Made by a program: the position numbers and the translations under genes. DNA of 64,000 nt. Origin: Phialocephala subalpina (taxonomy: Eukaryota > Ascomycota > Leotiomycetes > Helotiales > Mollisiaceae). Shown here in pieces: positions 22,330-34,277 of the stretch. Below the pieces are notes generated by a model. The model ran no database searches. It saw only the letters and a program-made list of their open reading frames with translations, and had not been told where the DNA came from. The DNA is taken from positions 806,001 to 870,000 of the forward strand of contig FJOG01000025.1 in NCBI GenBank assembly GCA_900073065.1. Direction: 5' to 3'. How positions within the stretch are numbered: position 1 is the stretch's first letter; every line of letters begins with the position of its first letter.

Positions 22330-25303
22330 GATGATTGAATGTAGGGAGAAGTATGAGTGTGATTTTGAGTTTTGGGTGTGCAGTGAAGAGTGCAGAACGT
22401 TTGACGTTTGGGATCAGCTTGGGTTGGTATCAACGAGCGTTGAAGAAGATTGTTTGAAGGAAGAAAGAGTCGAAGAGGAGGAACCCGAAGGGGGATTAAA
22501 TAGTCCTCTGGGACCGGAGGAATCGGAGGCTCCGGAGGCTGTTTAGGGCGTTTGTTCTGGTTGCGTTTTCGTCCAAGTCTAGGTAGGGAATGAGTAGAAT
22601 TATCACAGGATGTCTTTGCGTTGGAACAGGAGCAGCTCTTGGACACTGGAAACGCTGCTAAAATAGCTGTAGCCTGGATGTTATCGTGCGGGGCCGCTGC
22701 CGTTGATGGTGCTGCATTGCCATGCAGAAACACACCCCCTTGCAACCCCAACGTGAAAAGCTTGAAGTAGTTGATGAAATGCAAATATAGCTATTATATG
22801 ATGTATTGCCGTCTTGGGCGCATCATTTCATCTCTTCCTGGTTTTACAATGCGTTGCTCTGGCCTCTTGATTGTTCGCACCGCCTACCAAGAACGCATTC
22901 TTTGGGGGGTGTGCCGAGTGGGAGGCACTAGATACGCCAGTGTGCACCAACTAGCAGTTGGCGGGGTCGAAATCTCCTCCGAAAACGGGAACCTACCAAA
23001 AACATCTCCATGCTCGAGCTACCTAGGGGAAAGAAGAGAGCTCTCTTGACACAGTATTGCACCTTCGATCAAGTTTAGCATTAGATATGATGATATATGT
23101 GCCATAGGACAAGGTAAATTTAACTTGGTAACTTGCTGTCATGAATCGTGTTGCTGTGGAGGCAATGAAGCGGCCTATTGACCACCACCATCAACGAAAC
23201 CCGGCCTCGAGATGGAGCTTGATATCGACCTTAATAAGAAAGAAGTTATGCTCTGCCTTCTTGTATTATATACGAGAAAGGACCACGAATGCCCACTCAG
23301 ACCGACATACACTTATGGCTGTGACTGGCGTCGCCTTCAGGATACAATACGGCCAGCAACTACTGTTGCGAGGGCTTCGAAAATATCACCAGCAGACACA
23401 TCCACTACCAAGCAACTATATCTTCTACGGTTAAACGAGAGCCCAAGCATCTTCTTGTCTCTGCTTATCTTTCTAGGTGGTTGTATCAGGAGGCATTTAC
23501 CATGTCCGCCTATATATCTACGACAATACAACTCCTCGCAGGTCACAAGTCGCAAGTCGCAAGCAACGAAAGAGAATGGGAAGCACCAAACACAAGCAGT
23601 TCAAGATCACGAACGTACGTGGAGTTCACAATCATTTACGTGTTGCATGCTAATCAGAGCTCAAAGGACAAACCCGGCCACGAGCAAACAACTCTCCTTC
23701 GCGTTCAGCAGCATGTCGAATTTCGTTCTTGTGTTGGCTACCAACACCACGACCTCCCGTTCACCAAAATTGACCGACTACATTTTCGACTTCTCCAGCC
23801 ATTGGCTGCTACACAAGGTCTACTTCGATGGAGGGTGGATATGGATAGAGTTTGGATATCGTTCTTATGTTGGCTACCAACACCACGACGTTCCGTTCAT
23901 CGAAACTGATCGACCACGATCAAATAAATGCTCAACTTCTCCAGCCTTTGAACGGCTTGGGCTGCTACACAAGGCCTATTTCGACGGAGATTGGATATCG
24001 TTCCTACGTTCGCTACCAACACCACGTCCCCTTCACCGAAGTCGACCTCGGCGGACTACACATTCAACTTATCCAGCAGCTGAAAGGCTTGACTACTACA
24101 TAAGGTCTACTTGGAGAGAGTTCACACATGCGACAATGGTCAGGGTCGAGCTGTAGTGAGCTCTGTGGCGGACAATCCCGAGGTTCCTTGGAGTATATGC
24201 AGTCTGCCGGCCTCTTTGCCATCTATACAAGTTTGCATAACATAAAGTCTTCATCCCCTCTCAGTCTAGCATGCGTTCCAAAGTTGGATCCCGCACTGAG
24301 CTGTCCCATGGGCGTACTACCGTTGGGCATACTTCGTATAGACTTCTTCAATATTGGAGCTCGCGACCATCACTGAGGCCCCGAAGGCACAAGAACAGTC
24401 TCTTAGATCCTTCTACTTTCAATATCCATGAGCATATCCTCGTATCAAGTCCCAATTCCAAGGGTTGTTGTTCCCAAGGGTTGACCAGTGCAGTCAGGGG
24501 AACTTTCACGTGATAGATCATGTGTAGCTCACACGTGATGTTGAATGAAGCTTTTTTCAGGTTGATTGATCTTGGTCTAAGCAAACCTTCTTGATATATA
24601 ACACAAAAATTCCAAGCCAGTACAAGACAAATTAATGCACAAACAAGTATGATCGAAATTCTAAGAAGCCAAAAAATGCAAAAATCACATGTCTCTCAAG
24701 CCTCGAGCTCTAGAAAGTCACAGGAGGCCTGCGCTGGCAGAGGTTGGCGATGCCTAGTTGAACGTCTGCATCTAAGGAGATTGAGCATGCTGCGATGACA
24801 ACTTGGGAACTGTTAGGGTGAGAGCAAATGTATGTAGAGCAAGCGCAAGAGGGGTTGTGGTTGAATGGCGGCAGTGTCGAACCACTGCTGGATAGTTTTA
24901 GGAAGGCACCCCAAGAACGTACGAACAGAGTTTTCAGAGGCCGAGACTTCGTTTGGGCGAGCAGCTCACAGCTTGTCAAGTAAGAAGGAAGGCCGAAAGT
25001 GTGTTGTAGATCGAAGAACGTTGTGGTTGATGGAAGATGGAGTTCATTTGGAGTGCTTGTGTGGAGGTAGCCTAAACGTGCCCGTTTCGTTGGCATTGTT
25101 GTCGGCTGGACCACCACAATAGCAAGGCTGCAGGCTCTTCAACCCCCACCCAAGAACGAGGCTGCTGTGGCTAGGGTTGCCACACAATGCCAAGAGGCCA
25201 TCCCTGCAACCCCACGAGCTGAGCTATTGCACATTGGGTCATGATATCAACCATCACCTGCAATCTTGTGCAAAGGACAATCGAATGATTGATCACACTC
25301 ACG
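22330..25303. other. Gene-poor region with a tandem repeat
   Basis: About 3 kb between the divergent RRM and CIA30 genes. It contains the roughly 137-bp tandem repeat described separately, two CACGTG boxes 25 bp apart (24507 and 24532), and an ATG-initiated 128-codon minus-strand ORF at 24710-25096 (starting MPTKRARLGYLHTSTPNELH) without recognised homology. A 314-codon plus-strand frame at 23212-24156 runs through the repeat but changes repeat phase at each unit, so I do not treat it as a gene. Confidence 0.45.
23721..24115. repeat. Divergent tandem repeat, about 137-bp unit, three copies
   Basis: Units start near 23722, 23858 and 23997. Each begins with TCGTTC(T/C)T and then GGCTACCAACACCACG or a close variant, and carries ACCGA...GACC(G/A) and later GGCTGCTACACAAGG(T/C)CTA before the next unit. 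The third copy is shortened. Spacings of about 136 and 139 nt are not multiples of three, so the repeat does not preserve a reading frame. Confidence 0.85.
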
Positions 25304-26169
25304 ATGAGAGTCACACCGAATCTACTTGCTAAGGGCTTCCTTGGACGAAGCGTGGATGAGTTCAAACGTCTGTCTGGCATGGGTAAGCCTTCGAGCTCAA
25401 ATCCTCGTTCGATCTAATAAGCTGATCCAGCTTCACAGCTCTGAGAGCAGAGGGAACGAGACGAGCCACGAAACCATACATCCTTCAAACCTTCCATGAC
25501 TTCGAATCACCCGAATACTGCAAGCTGATGTCAGATGGAGATGTGGGTGGCTTCTCGCAGGCACATCTAGACTGGATACCACCAACCACAAGCTCTTCAC
25601 CCTCTCCATCCGAAAACCAGAACGGCCATGTCAAATTCCATGGCAACATATCTATCAATCTCCCTGTAAACAAGCCGCATATTCAACGGACGGGCTACGC
25701 TGCCTGGAGGACGAAAGACAGACCACCGACCATATTTGGGAAATCTTTATGGGATATCGATCCTTATGCCTTCCTAGCTTTGCGAATCAAGAGCGATGGA
25801 AGGAAATACTTCGTCAATGTGCAGACCGAGAGCATAGTTCCGACAGACCTTCATCAACACAGATTATATGCTAGGAGGCCGGGAGAGTGGGAGACGGTTC
25901 TGATCAAGTGGAATGAGTTTGTTCGGACCAATCATGGTGTTGTCGTGGAGCCCCAGACGGAATTGTTGAGGCAGAAGGTCAGGACGGTAGGAATTGGTCT
26001 CATCGATCGAATACCAGGTCCGTTTGAGCTCTGCATAGAGAGGATATGGGCTACGAATGAGCTGGGTGAGGAGTATCTGAAAGAGGATGACCGGGTCGAA
26101 GAGGGCCAGCTCAAAAGCAAGCATGGCGAGAAGATCAGATGGAACGATGAGAAGTCGGAGACACCGTAA
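25304..26169 (+). CDS. cia30: CIA30 family protein (NADH:ubiquinone oxidoreductase assembly), 269 aa
   Basis: Two exons, 25304-25382 and 25439-26169, with a 56-nt intron (GTAAGC...TTCACAG). The N-terminus MRVTPNLLAKGFLGRSVDEF is short and basic, compatible with mitochondrial targeting. The body carries the CIA30 (NDUFAF1) beta-sandwich features: FHDFESPEYCKLMSDGDVGG, GHVKFHGNISINL, GYAAWRTKDRPPTIFG, YAFLALRIKSDGRKYFVNVQ and RVGIGLIDRI-like TVGIGLIDRIPGPFELCIERI. The family member from Neurospora is an assembly factor for the membrane arm of respiratory complex I. It sits next to the mating-type neighbourhood but has no functional link to it that I can see. Confidence 0.93.
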
Positions 26170-26922
26170 TGATGGATGAAGGTAATGTAGATTATGTACA
26201 TAATAAAAGCAACGCCTAGCACGAACAGGCTTATGGCCCTTGAAGAACTTCTGCCAGGCATATCCTAGCCTCCTTCGAAAACATCTACCCAGCCATCTGT
26301 AGACAGGAGAAAGTACCACAATCATCCGCGGTCTCGAAGTCCGAAGACAGCTGCTGAATCCGTTCGCCTCTGAGAACAGCGTAACGAAAATATACAGCCA
26401 TTTGTTCTGGGACAGAAGTGTAAGTGCTGACGTTTTTCTGCGCCTGCGCCATAAAGGAAAGCGATAATCGAATGATAGTTTGAAATGGAAATGTGGCCGA
26501 GGAATTTGTATCGGTCCTGCGTCGACAGCCAGATAAAAATGAGGTGGAAAGCTGGAATCAACAAGTTATCGATGTTGGAGTCGGGTAAATTGGAAATCAC
26601 TCTGAATGTAAGATTACGTTCCCGACTCAATTAGTGACGGAAATCTGTCACTTGACAAATTGACCAGTCTCATTCAATGTCTGTATCAACAAAGAAAGCG
26701 ATGCAACAATTGAAAAACTACAGTACAGCAGCTTCATCGGTAAGATTTCACGAACCCTTGTATATTACGGGACAACCTCGGTTTAAATTCAGTCGCGACT
26801 TCCTGGAACGCGTCTGCTTTCCAAATAGAACTGAAGAATAAAGAACTGAAGATGCTACTGCCATGGAATGAAGACCTACATCACGCCAACACCATCCAGT
26901 GCAGAGCCTCACGAATTCCATT
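26170..26922. other. Intergenic region between CIA30 and APC5
   Basis: About 0.75 kb, tandem orientation. It should hold the CIA30 3' UTR and the APC5 promoter. No other structure noticed. Confidence 0.45.
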
Positions 26923-29358
26923 ATGACTCGCTTTCTGACGCCTTCAAAAGTCGGCATCTTGGTGCTGATTGAACTCTACACAGAGGCAATTGTGCCCACC
27001 TCTTCCACACTTCCAATCCTCTCTTTCATCCTTAACCAACTCGTACCAGCCACTGTTAGGTCTCAATCAAGGGACCCGACATCTTCGCAGACGTTGCCGT
27101 TCATCTTAGACCTCAAGGCCTTCGAAACTCTCCTCGCCGCCCACGCCGCAGCTTCTGGCTTGCCAGGCCGTTCTTTGTGGGATCACTTTCTCAAGAAGCT
27201 ATGGGAAATCGATAGCTTGGATGCTCTACATACATTCTTTGCAAATAGAACAAATCTTTTGGCCAAGACCCGCGATGAGATCAAGAAGGATAGCGAATCG
27301 GGAATACCTCCTCCACCAGAGGATAGCATCGTACTGTCTCGCACCTCCCCATTTGGCAGCTTCGTGCGCAGATCCAAAGTCGAATTCGAACGTTTGAGGT
27401 TCAGCGATGCTCTAGCCCTGTGGAAGGCCTTTACAAGGTGGCGAGAAGGATCAAGGACATACTGGACAAGAAGAAATGGAGGGCTTGGAAGATGGGCTGG
27501 CGATCGAGCTCTTGAGGACGGGGAGGAAGAATGGGGAACTGATGCAACCGAACTGCTGGAATTGGTGGCATACGGTGGATTGAGTCTAGAAGACGAGACG
27601 GCAGGTAGCGTCAGTACCGATGATGTGGAAAAGCTGTTGGAATTCCAGGTGGAACAGATGCAGAGTAAGTTCTGGGTACCTATATTCTGAGCCACTTGCT
27701 CAAGAGCTGACAACCATAGAACTTGGCAACAGAGTTCCGCCCGAGGTCAGAGACAAGTTCCAAAGCATTCTTGGGGAAAGTATCATGATACCAAGCTTGT
27801 CTCATTATTTAAAGTAAGTTCTAGCACCAGAGACCAGAACCGCTGCTAAAATAAGTGAAGCTTCCTCGATGCATGGCGAGCTGGAGACTATCCGACATCT
27901 TTTGATAATCTACATCGCTATTTCGACTATACAATGCAGAATAGAGACCGCCTCTTTTACCAATATGCTCTTATGAATCTCGCTGTTCTCCAAGCAGACT
28001 TTGGTTGTTTTGACGAAGCTGTGGCCGCCATGCTGGAGACGGTCTCCACCGCTCGCGAAAATAAAGACATGGCCTGTCTCAATTTCGCGTTGAATTGGCT
28101 GTATCACTTCGGAAAAGCACATCCCGATACCATCAAGGGCACTGATTCTTCGAACATGCTTGGCGTGGAGCGAGAAGGACTGGCCTACCTTCGTGTCAAG
28201 GCGAAAGAAACAGGAATGTGGACCTTGTGGGGGTCATCACTCCTGAGTGAGGCGAAGCTGGGGATGTCAAACGGTGAAAGCATTGCTACAACATTTGAGA
28301 ACATGCTGAAAAGCTCTCAACTCATCGTTGACAAGAACATGAAGACAATGATGGGTCCACAGCTGGCAATGTACTCTTCGATGTGGGCTCGCTTGGGAAT
28401 ATCACACCTCTCGAGGCAGTATTGCCAGATATTCCTGAGCTGCCACGCTCGGTATACCTTGTTCGACGATACATTGAGATTCACATGTCGGCTTGCTCAC
28501 TTACTGACTGAGAAGGGCCGGTACGATGAGGCTATGGAGAAGCTTGATGGTCTAGACGAGAACTCGTTGCGATCTTGGAAAGCAAATCAGTACTGGTTGA
28601 GATATAGGGGTGTCATCCGCCTGAAACGGGATCTGCGAAGAAACCAGCTTGATGGCGCAGACCAATTACTTTCCCAACTCCTCCAGTTCACCGGCACGGA
28701 TATCGACTCCGACCTGGCTTTTGAGATAAACATTTTGCACATCGAATACCTCACCCGGCGAACAGATTACCGAGCTGCGTTGGCGAAGATAGAGCAGATG
28801 GCAACGGGAATGAAGGAAGATGGTGATGATCTTAATTTACAGGTCAAGCTGCTTACCATGAAAGCACTCCTTCAAGGTAAATGTGGACGCCCACAGAAGG
28901 GTTTCTCCGTTGCTGTAAGAGCTGCGAGCATCGCCTGGCGAGCAAGGCTGATACCTTCGCTCTGGGCAGCCATGGGAGCTGTTGCCAATATCTTGACTTC
29001 GCTATCAGAATTCCAGGCTTCAGCCCAAATACTGATTGCTATCATCCCACGGGCTCTTGAGTACGAGAACTGCTCACTGAATGCTCAACTGTATTCTTTC
29101 CTCGTGGATGCCTTCATGGGCATGGCAGGGCAAGCAGAGGCGGGAAGCATCAAGAGGAAGGAGAATTTGACCAAATGCTTGGAGTACATTGATAGAGCTT
29201 TCAGCCAATATTCTTTCATTGAAGATATCAAGGGACAGTGTGAGATGATGGCGAAGAAGGCTACGATAATGAGGGTTGTTGGCGAGAAGGTTTTAGCTAA
29301 TGACTATGCTGGAGCGTATCTAGATTTGAAGAAGGAGGCGGCTTTGGCACAGGTTTAG
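26923..29358 (+). CDS. APC5: Anaphase-promoting complex subunit 5 (APC5), 777 aa
   Basis: Three exons: 26923-27664, 27720-27813 and 27861-29358. The start MTRFLTPSKVGILVLIELYT, followed by a variable linker and the conserved block HRYFDYTMQNRDRLFYQYAL, NLAVLQADFGCFDEAVAAML and ETVSTARENKDMACLNFALN, is diagnostic of APC5 TPR repeats. Further TPR-like helices continue to the C-terminus (ALEYENCSLNAQLYSFLVDA). APC5 is part of the platform of the APC/C ubiquitin ligase that triggers anaphase and mitotic exit. I chose Met 26923 over the in-frame codon at 26899 because family members begin near here. APC5 is one of the genes that commonly lies beside the ascomycete MAT locus with COX13 and APN2. 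Confidence 0.93.
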
Positions 29359-30099
29359 AAATGATACCCACGATATGATGATGACATGGCATTTGCATTA
29401 TTCCTTTAGAATCTCTCTCCGTGAAACCTTTGCTATCTTAGAGTTGCACCTTTTCGACCGAACAAGCCGCATCTGATTACAAGGAGATTTCGAATGGTGT
29501 TTCGGGGGAAGCAAAGGAAGCAATGTCTGTATTCCAAATAGACAATTGAAGAACTCCAACGAGCTGGAAGAGAAATACTTTTCCGCGTGAGCACTCAAAG
29601 ATGAAGGCTGTTGTTTCAGTAATGCCACAGTCGGTCCGACTGAAATCTTATGTCAATGGAGCTCCAGTTGTGGCCACTCTCAAGTCTACTCGTGCAGACA
29701 CCTTCTACATAAACGGCCCGTGATGAGGTGATTTCTGCTTTGTGTGTAGCTCTTCGCAGCATCGCAACTTTGACGGGGTATTCCTCAGAAACTTCATCCA
29801 TGTAGAAACTCCACTTCAACATCACTTCTTCTCTGGGCAGTTGGCTCTTTTAACCAAACAGTGACAGTAGAAATGCTTCGTGCAAATGATTCTCCCCACG
29901 CCCGCCACATCATGCCAAAGATCACCCCACATCAATTTCACCAATGATCTGGGACAGGACGTTCTGATCTGACTTCTGGAATTGCTCGAACTCAAGGAGA
30001 AATGTACACTCTTGTCTATTCGGAACCACCGCTACCCCGCACCACCTTTGCCTCGACCGACCTCACAACGCTACCCCTTCACACTTTTCCAATATGCCC
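29359..30099. other. Convergent intergenic region APC5/COX13
   Basis: About 0.74 kb between two stop codons. No gene, repeat or RNA recognised. Confidence 0.5.
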
Positions 30100-30787
30100 T
30101 TACTCGTCCTTCTTGTGGTAGTTGACTTTGTCGTTCCAGCTACACAATGTCAGCACAGTTCCAACCCTCCTCCTGTTCGAGTATCTTCATCGCTCTCTTC
30201 TTCTCTTCACCCATCACCACCACTTCATCGAGAAGTAGACTTACAACAGGGTCTGCAGAGCAAAGTTAGCAAATATTCAACTTCAGGGTGGTGAAAGAAG
30301 GCTTACCTTGTCACCATCTCCCCAGAAGAAGTTCTTGGTTCGGAGGTTCTGGTATGGATATTCGGGTCTCTCCTCCAAAGGCTCCATGTGCTCCCAGTGA
30401 GACCAATGCTCATTCCACAAAACGTAGGCATTGGCACCAGCAATCAGAAGGGCAGGAATCGTGATGCTACAACCCATCAGTATCAGTCCACCATCGCTCC
30501 CAACACTCCGCAGCTTCTTACTATATTGACAACTTGCGCCACAAGTCTACAACCATCAAGTCAGTAACCAACACCCTTCATACATCCAAAAGATACGCAC
30601 CACTTGTAGCCGCAGCGTGGTCCTTGACGGCCTTCCTCTCACGGTTGAAAGCATTGTCCTCCGCACCGTGGAATGCCGAGCTCTCGGTGCTGGCAAAGCG
30701 TCGTTGGAAGGGCGTGCGGACAGCCGGTGAGCGCAGCTGGGAAGCAAAGCGCTGGGAGGTTCGTAGCATCGTTCGTTGAGGGAACAT
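30100..30787 (-). CDS. COX13: Cytochrome c oxidase subunit VIa (COX13), 139 aa
   Basis: Five exons: 30787-30601, 30546-30522 (25 nt), 30466-30307, 30252-30245 (8 nt) and 30139-30100. The joined protein has a mitochondrial presequence (MFPQRTMLRTSQRFASQLRS), then ERKAVKDHAAATSDLWRKLS, one transmembrane helix (ITIPALLIAGANAYVLW), the conserved NEHWSHWEHMEPLEERPEYP, YQNLRTKNFFWGDGDKTLFW and ends NDKVNYHKKDE. It is a peripheral inner-membrane subunit of respiratory complex IV. The 8-nt microexon supplies the Thr-Leu-Phe junction needed for the conserved GDGDKTLFWN motif. A second Met at residue 7 is an alternative start. COX13 next to APN2 is the classical MAT-flank arrangement. Confidence 0.95.
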
Positions 30788-31087
30788 CGTATCGTCTTTC
30801 GTGGTCAATTGGTTGTAGGAAGTCTTGAGGAGGAAGTCGTATGTTCTCGGACATTGGGCAAGCTTCAACGCTAAGGGACGGCAACTTCCGCGGGTAGACC
30901 TACGTTGAGTCACGTGTACTCGATTACAGCAGGCGTGTGTTTCGTGACTGCCTCGACGCGAAGGTGATGCGACGACGTGCTGTGAGGCGCTGGAGGCTCT
31001 GAGACGCTGTTCTTGTCTTCCAGCAGGTTTCTTTATGAAGGAAATGACTTGTCAGAGCCGAAGCAATCGAGCAGCGGACACTTGAAG

Positions 31088-33287
31088 ATGGAGGAGACGC
31101 GGGGACTTCGAATCACTACCTGGAACGGCAAGTACTCTGACCTCTGGATGTAATGCAGAGCAAGCTAATACGAAGCTCTAGTGAACGGTATCAGGTGAGA
31201 ATCACTGCGAGGGAGCTTCCCTAGGGAGGTTGGAAACTGAACTCGAGAACAGAAATCCATTTGGATACCAACCATGGCGGCAAGAGAGGACCTTTGCGGT
31301 ATGGCATATCCCGTAACCATTGAGACCTTGTACTGATCATGGCTCTACAGGCGATGTTCGACATTCTCGAAGCAGATATTGTGGTTATGCAGGAAACGAA
31401 GATCCAACGAAAAGACCTACGAGATGACATGGTTCTGGTTCCTGGCTGGGATGTATTCTTCAGTCTTCCGAAGCACAAGAAAGGTTGGACATAATGCTGT
31501 TAAATGCGTGGGCAGAATATGAGTGGCTGACTTAAAATTCTGCAGGATACTCCGGTGTGGCCATCTATACTCGCAACTCGGTCTGCGCTCCTATTCGTGC
31601 AGAAGAAGGCATCACAGGCATTCTGACCCCACCGAACTCTACTACAAGCTTCTTCGACCTACCTAAGGATCAGCAGATTGGAGGATACCCCAGCATAAGA
31701 CAGCTGTCCGATTGCCCTCTCGATGCTGCTACACTCGACTCTGAAGGTCGCTGCGTTATTCTGGAGTTCCCAGCATTTATCCTTATTGGTACATACTGTC
31801 CAGCAAATCGGGATGAGACCAGAGATGAGTTCCGCATTGGCTTCTTGAATGCTCTTGATGCCAGGGTACGAAATCTTGTGAGGGCTGGGAAGAGAGTCTT
31901 CCTGACTGGTGACCTCAATATCATCAGGGAGGAGCTTGACACCGCAAATGCAGCCGAGCAGTTGAAGAAGCAGGCCATCATGATCGAACAATTCGTCTCG
32001 ACCCCAGCGAGAAGAATGCTAAATCAGCTCTTGGTTGGTGGAAAAGTCATCGGTGAAAAGGATGAAGGCAGAGAGAAGCCAGTCATGTGGGATATCTGTC
32101 GAGCGTTTCATCCAGACCGCAAAGGCATGTTCACTTGCTGGCAGCAGAAAATCAATGCTCGACCTGGAAACTTTGGCAGCCGAATCGATTATGTGCTTTG
32201 CAGTGAAGAGTGGAAGGATTGGTTCTGCGAGTCCAACATTCAAGAGGGCCTCATGGGTTCTGATCATTGTCCTGTCTACGCCGTGCTGAAAGACAGGGTT
32301 GAGGTTGAAGGGAAGCAGGTCTACATCAAAGATATCATGAGTGATGGCATGTTCCGGGAGGGTGTCCAGCAGCGACAATGGTCCGCTAAAGATCTTCTGC
32401 CTACATCTGCCAAGCTTATCCCGGAATTCGATCGCCGTCGAAGCATAAGAGATATGTTCAGCAAGAAGCCTTCTTTACCGAAGGGGGAGACTTCGTTCTC
32501 AACTACAAACACGCAAGATTCCCGTAACGATAGTCAAGACACGCCGACGGAGGAGAGCTCAGCCACGAACCTGGATAACGCAGCAGCATCTGGACGGCGG
32601 AGCTTCTCCTATGCCATGACGCCCATCGAAACAAAAGACGAACCACAAGCTGCAAATTCTGGAAGTATGAGCCAACAAGCAACTATGAAGCCCCCAGCAC
32701 CATCAGACAGCCCGCAGAAAGGCATCAAGCGCCCTCTAGAGCGATCGTCGTCCACTACGCAGCCACAGAAAAAGGGGAAGGCCTCAAGCTCCAAAACGGC
32801 TTTGGCGAAAGGACAAGCTGGAAAGGGTCAGAGCAGTCTGAAGGGATTCTTCAAGCCAAAGCTGCCACAGGTCGACGGGACAAGCGATGACCAGGCTGCT
32901 GCATCTAGCAAGGACTTCGAATCGACATTGTCTGCTGCATCTGTGGCTCCCAGCCCAGCACCATCTGCTGCAGAGTCCTTCTCTGAAGTATCTGAGGCAT
33001 CTGAAGATATCTCCCCGAAGAGGCCTTTCAATATAGATGACGAGAAGAGCGTCGTCGACCCCATAGTCTCGAAGGAAAGCTGGTCAAGGTTGTTGGGCAA
33101 GCGAGTCGTTCCTCGTTGCGAGCATAATGAACCATGCATCAGTCTGGTCACGAAGAAGCCCGGCGTTAATTGCGGCAGGTCGTTCTACATGTGTCCCAGA
33201 CCCATTGGCCCCTCTGGACAGAAAGAGAAGAATAGTCAGTGGCGCTGTGGTACATTCATATGGAGCAGTGACTGGGCAGGTGACTGA
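31088..33287 (+). CDS. APN2: DNA-(apurinic/apyrimidinic site) endonuclease 2 (APN2), 657 aa
   Basis: Five exons: 31088-31127, 31182-31194 (13 nt), 31253-31298, 31351-31483 and 31546-33287. The first intron uses a GC donor (GCAAGT). Only this junction restores the conserved TWNVNGIR motif. Exonuclease III-type motifs follow: ADIVVMQETKIQ, GTYCPANRD, LTGDLNI, GSRIDYVLC and GSDHCPV, which hold the metal- and AP-site-binding residues. The C-terminal half is disordered, includes a PCNA-binding PIP box (QSSLKGFF) near residue 505, and ends in a GRF zinc finger (CEHNEPC...CGRSFYMC...W.CGTFIW). The enzyme cleaves abasic sites and trims blocked 3' ends in base-excision repair, in the nucleus. It is divergent from COX13 across 300 bp and is a standard flank of MAT. 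Confidence 0.95.
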
Positions 33288-33662
33288 GGAGACATGGCCT
33301 AGCAGCCAACAGCAACACTTCGACTTTCATGCCTCAAGCCGCTGCTGAATATCGATGTCTTGGTCGAGAAGGTAAGGTCCTCTTTCCAAATGTTTGGTTT
33401 GTAGTACTGACCAAGCTCACAGCGACGAGATTTGCAGTCTTGCAGCAGCATCTGTCCAAACGAAGCATCATATCTTGGGACTGTTACTGAAATATCATTC
33501 GAGGTGGATATAGCTAGACACGAAGGGAAGATCATGGACAGGTACAAGGATACAGGTACGGTGAAATATGAAGATACGATTGCCAGCAGTGATACCAGGA
33601 ATAATGGATATGCATCATTTTGCAGGAAGCTCGCTGAAAAGACCTCTGCTTGTCCCTAGCTC

Positions 33663-33790
33663 TTGATCTCCTCTCCTCTTGATCTCCTCTCCTCTTGATC
33701 TCCTCTCCTCTTGATCTCCTCTCCTCTTGATCTCCTCTCCTCTTGATCTCCTCTCCTCTTGATCTCCTCTCCTCTTGATCTCCTCTCCTC
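33663..33790. repeat. Perfect minisatellite, 16-bp unit x8
   Basis: Eight uninterrupted copies of TTGATCTCCTCTCCTC lie head to tail just past the end of APN2, starting at 33663 and every 16 bp. One strand is purely pyrimidine except the GA. Strictly identical copies suggest recent expansion. The 98-codon antisense ORF across it (repeated RRGDQEERRSRGEE) is a by-product of the repeat. Confidence 0.97.
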
Positions 33791-34277
33791 CCCATCGTCC
33801 CTCTCTCTTCAACTCTCCATCTCCTCACCTTTCCTGCTCTCCCACTCTCCGTTTCTCCATCTGAATCTCGTCAGCTCCCTCGCTAAGGTTGACAGTACCT
33901 AAAGTTCTCTTCACACAACTTTGCCCCCATGAACGAGGCTCATGGCCAGAACACCAAGACCATTTCCCAACCAAGCCACAATTCTTCAGCCTTCCTGGTT
34001 CTCGTATTGTAGCCTGTAATGTTCTTCCTTCTTAACGTCGCTTCTTGTGCATTGGCGCAAAATGACCGCTGCTGGCATGCTGCTGCAGCGGCGATCAGCC
34101 ACGACTGCTGGTACCGACTAAAAAAGATGTGTGCGAGCGATTTTGTTTCGGCAAGGAGTTGATCAGCTGTCGGGAGCTTCCCTGAACGAGGCACCCGAGA
34201 CATCTGCAAGGAAGGACGGAAGGAGTATCACATCTCACATGCCGGATTGGGCAGCAGCCACCAACATGCAGCAGCAA

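Noticed and set aside
21711..22784. 357-codon minus-strand ORF overlapping the RRM gene start
   Set aside because: It crosses exon 1 and the long intron in a different frame from the RRM protein and is low-complexity Ser/Pro/Leu.
23212..24156. 314-codon plus-strand ORF
   Set aside because: It runs through a tandem repeat whose spacing shifts the frame at each unit, has no recognisable domain, and is explained by lack of stops in the repeat.
33532..33828. 98-codon Arg/Glu-rich minus-strand ORF
   Set aside because: Produced entirely by the 16-bp minisatellite.
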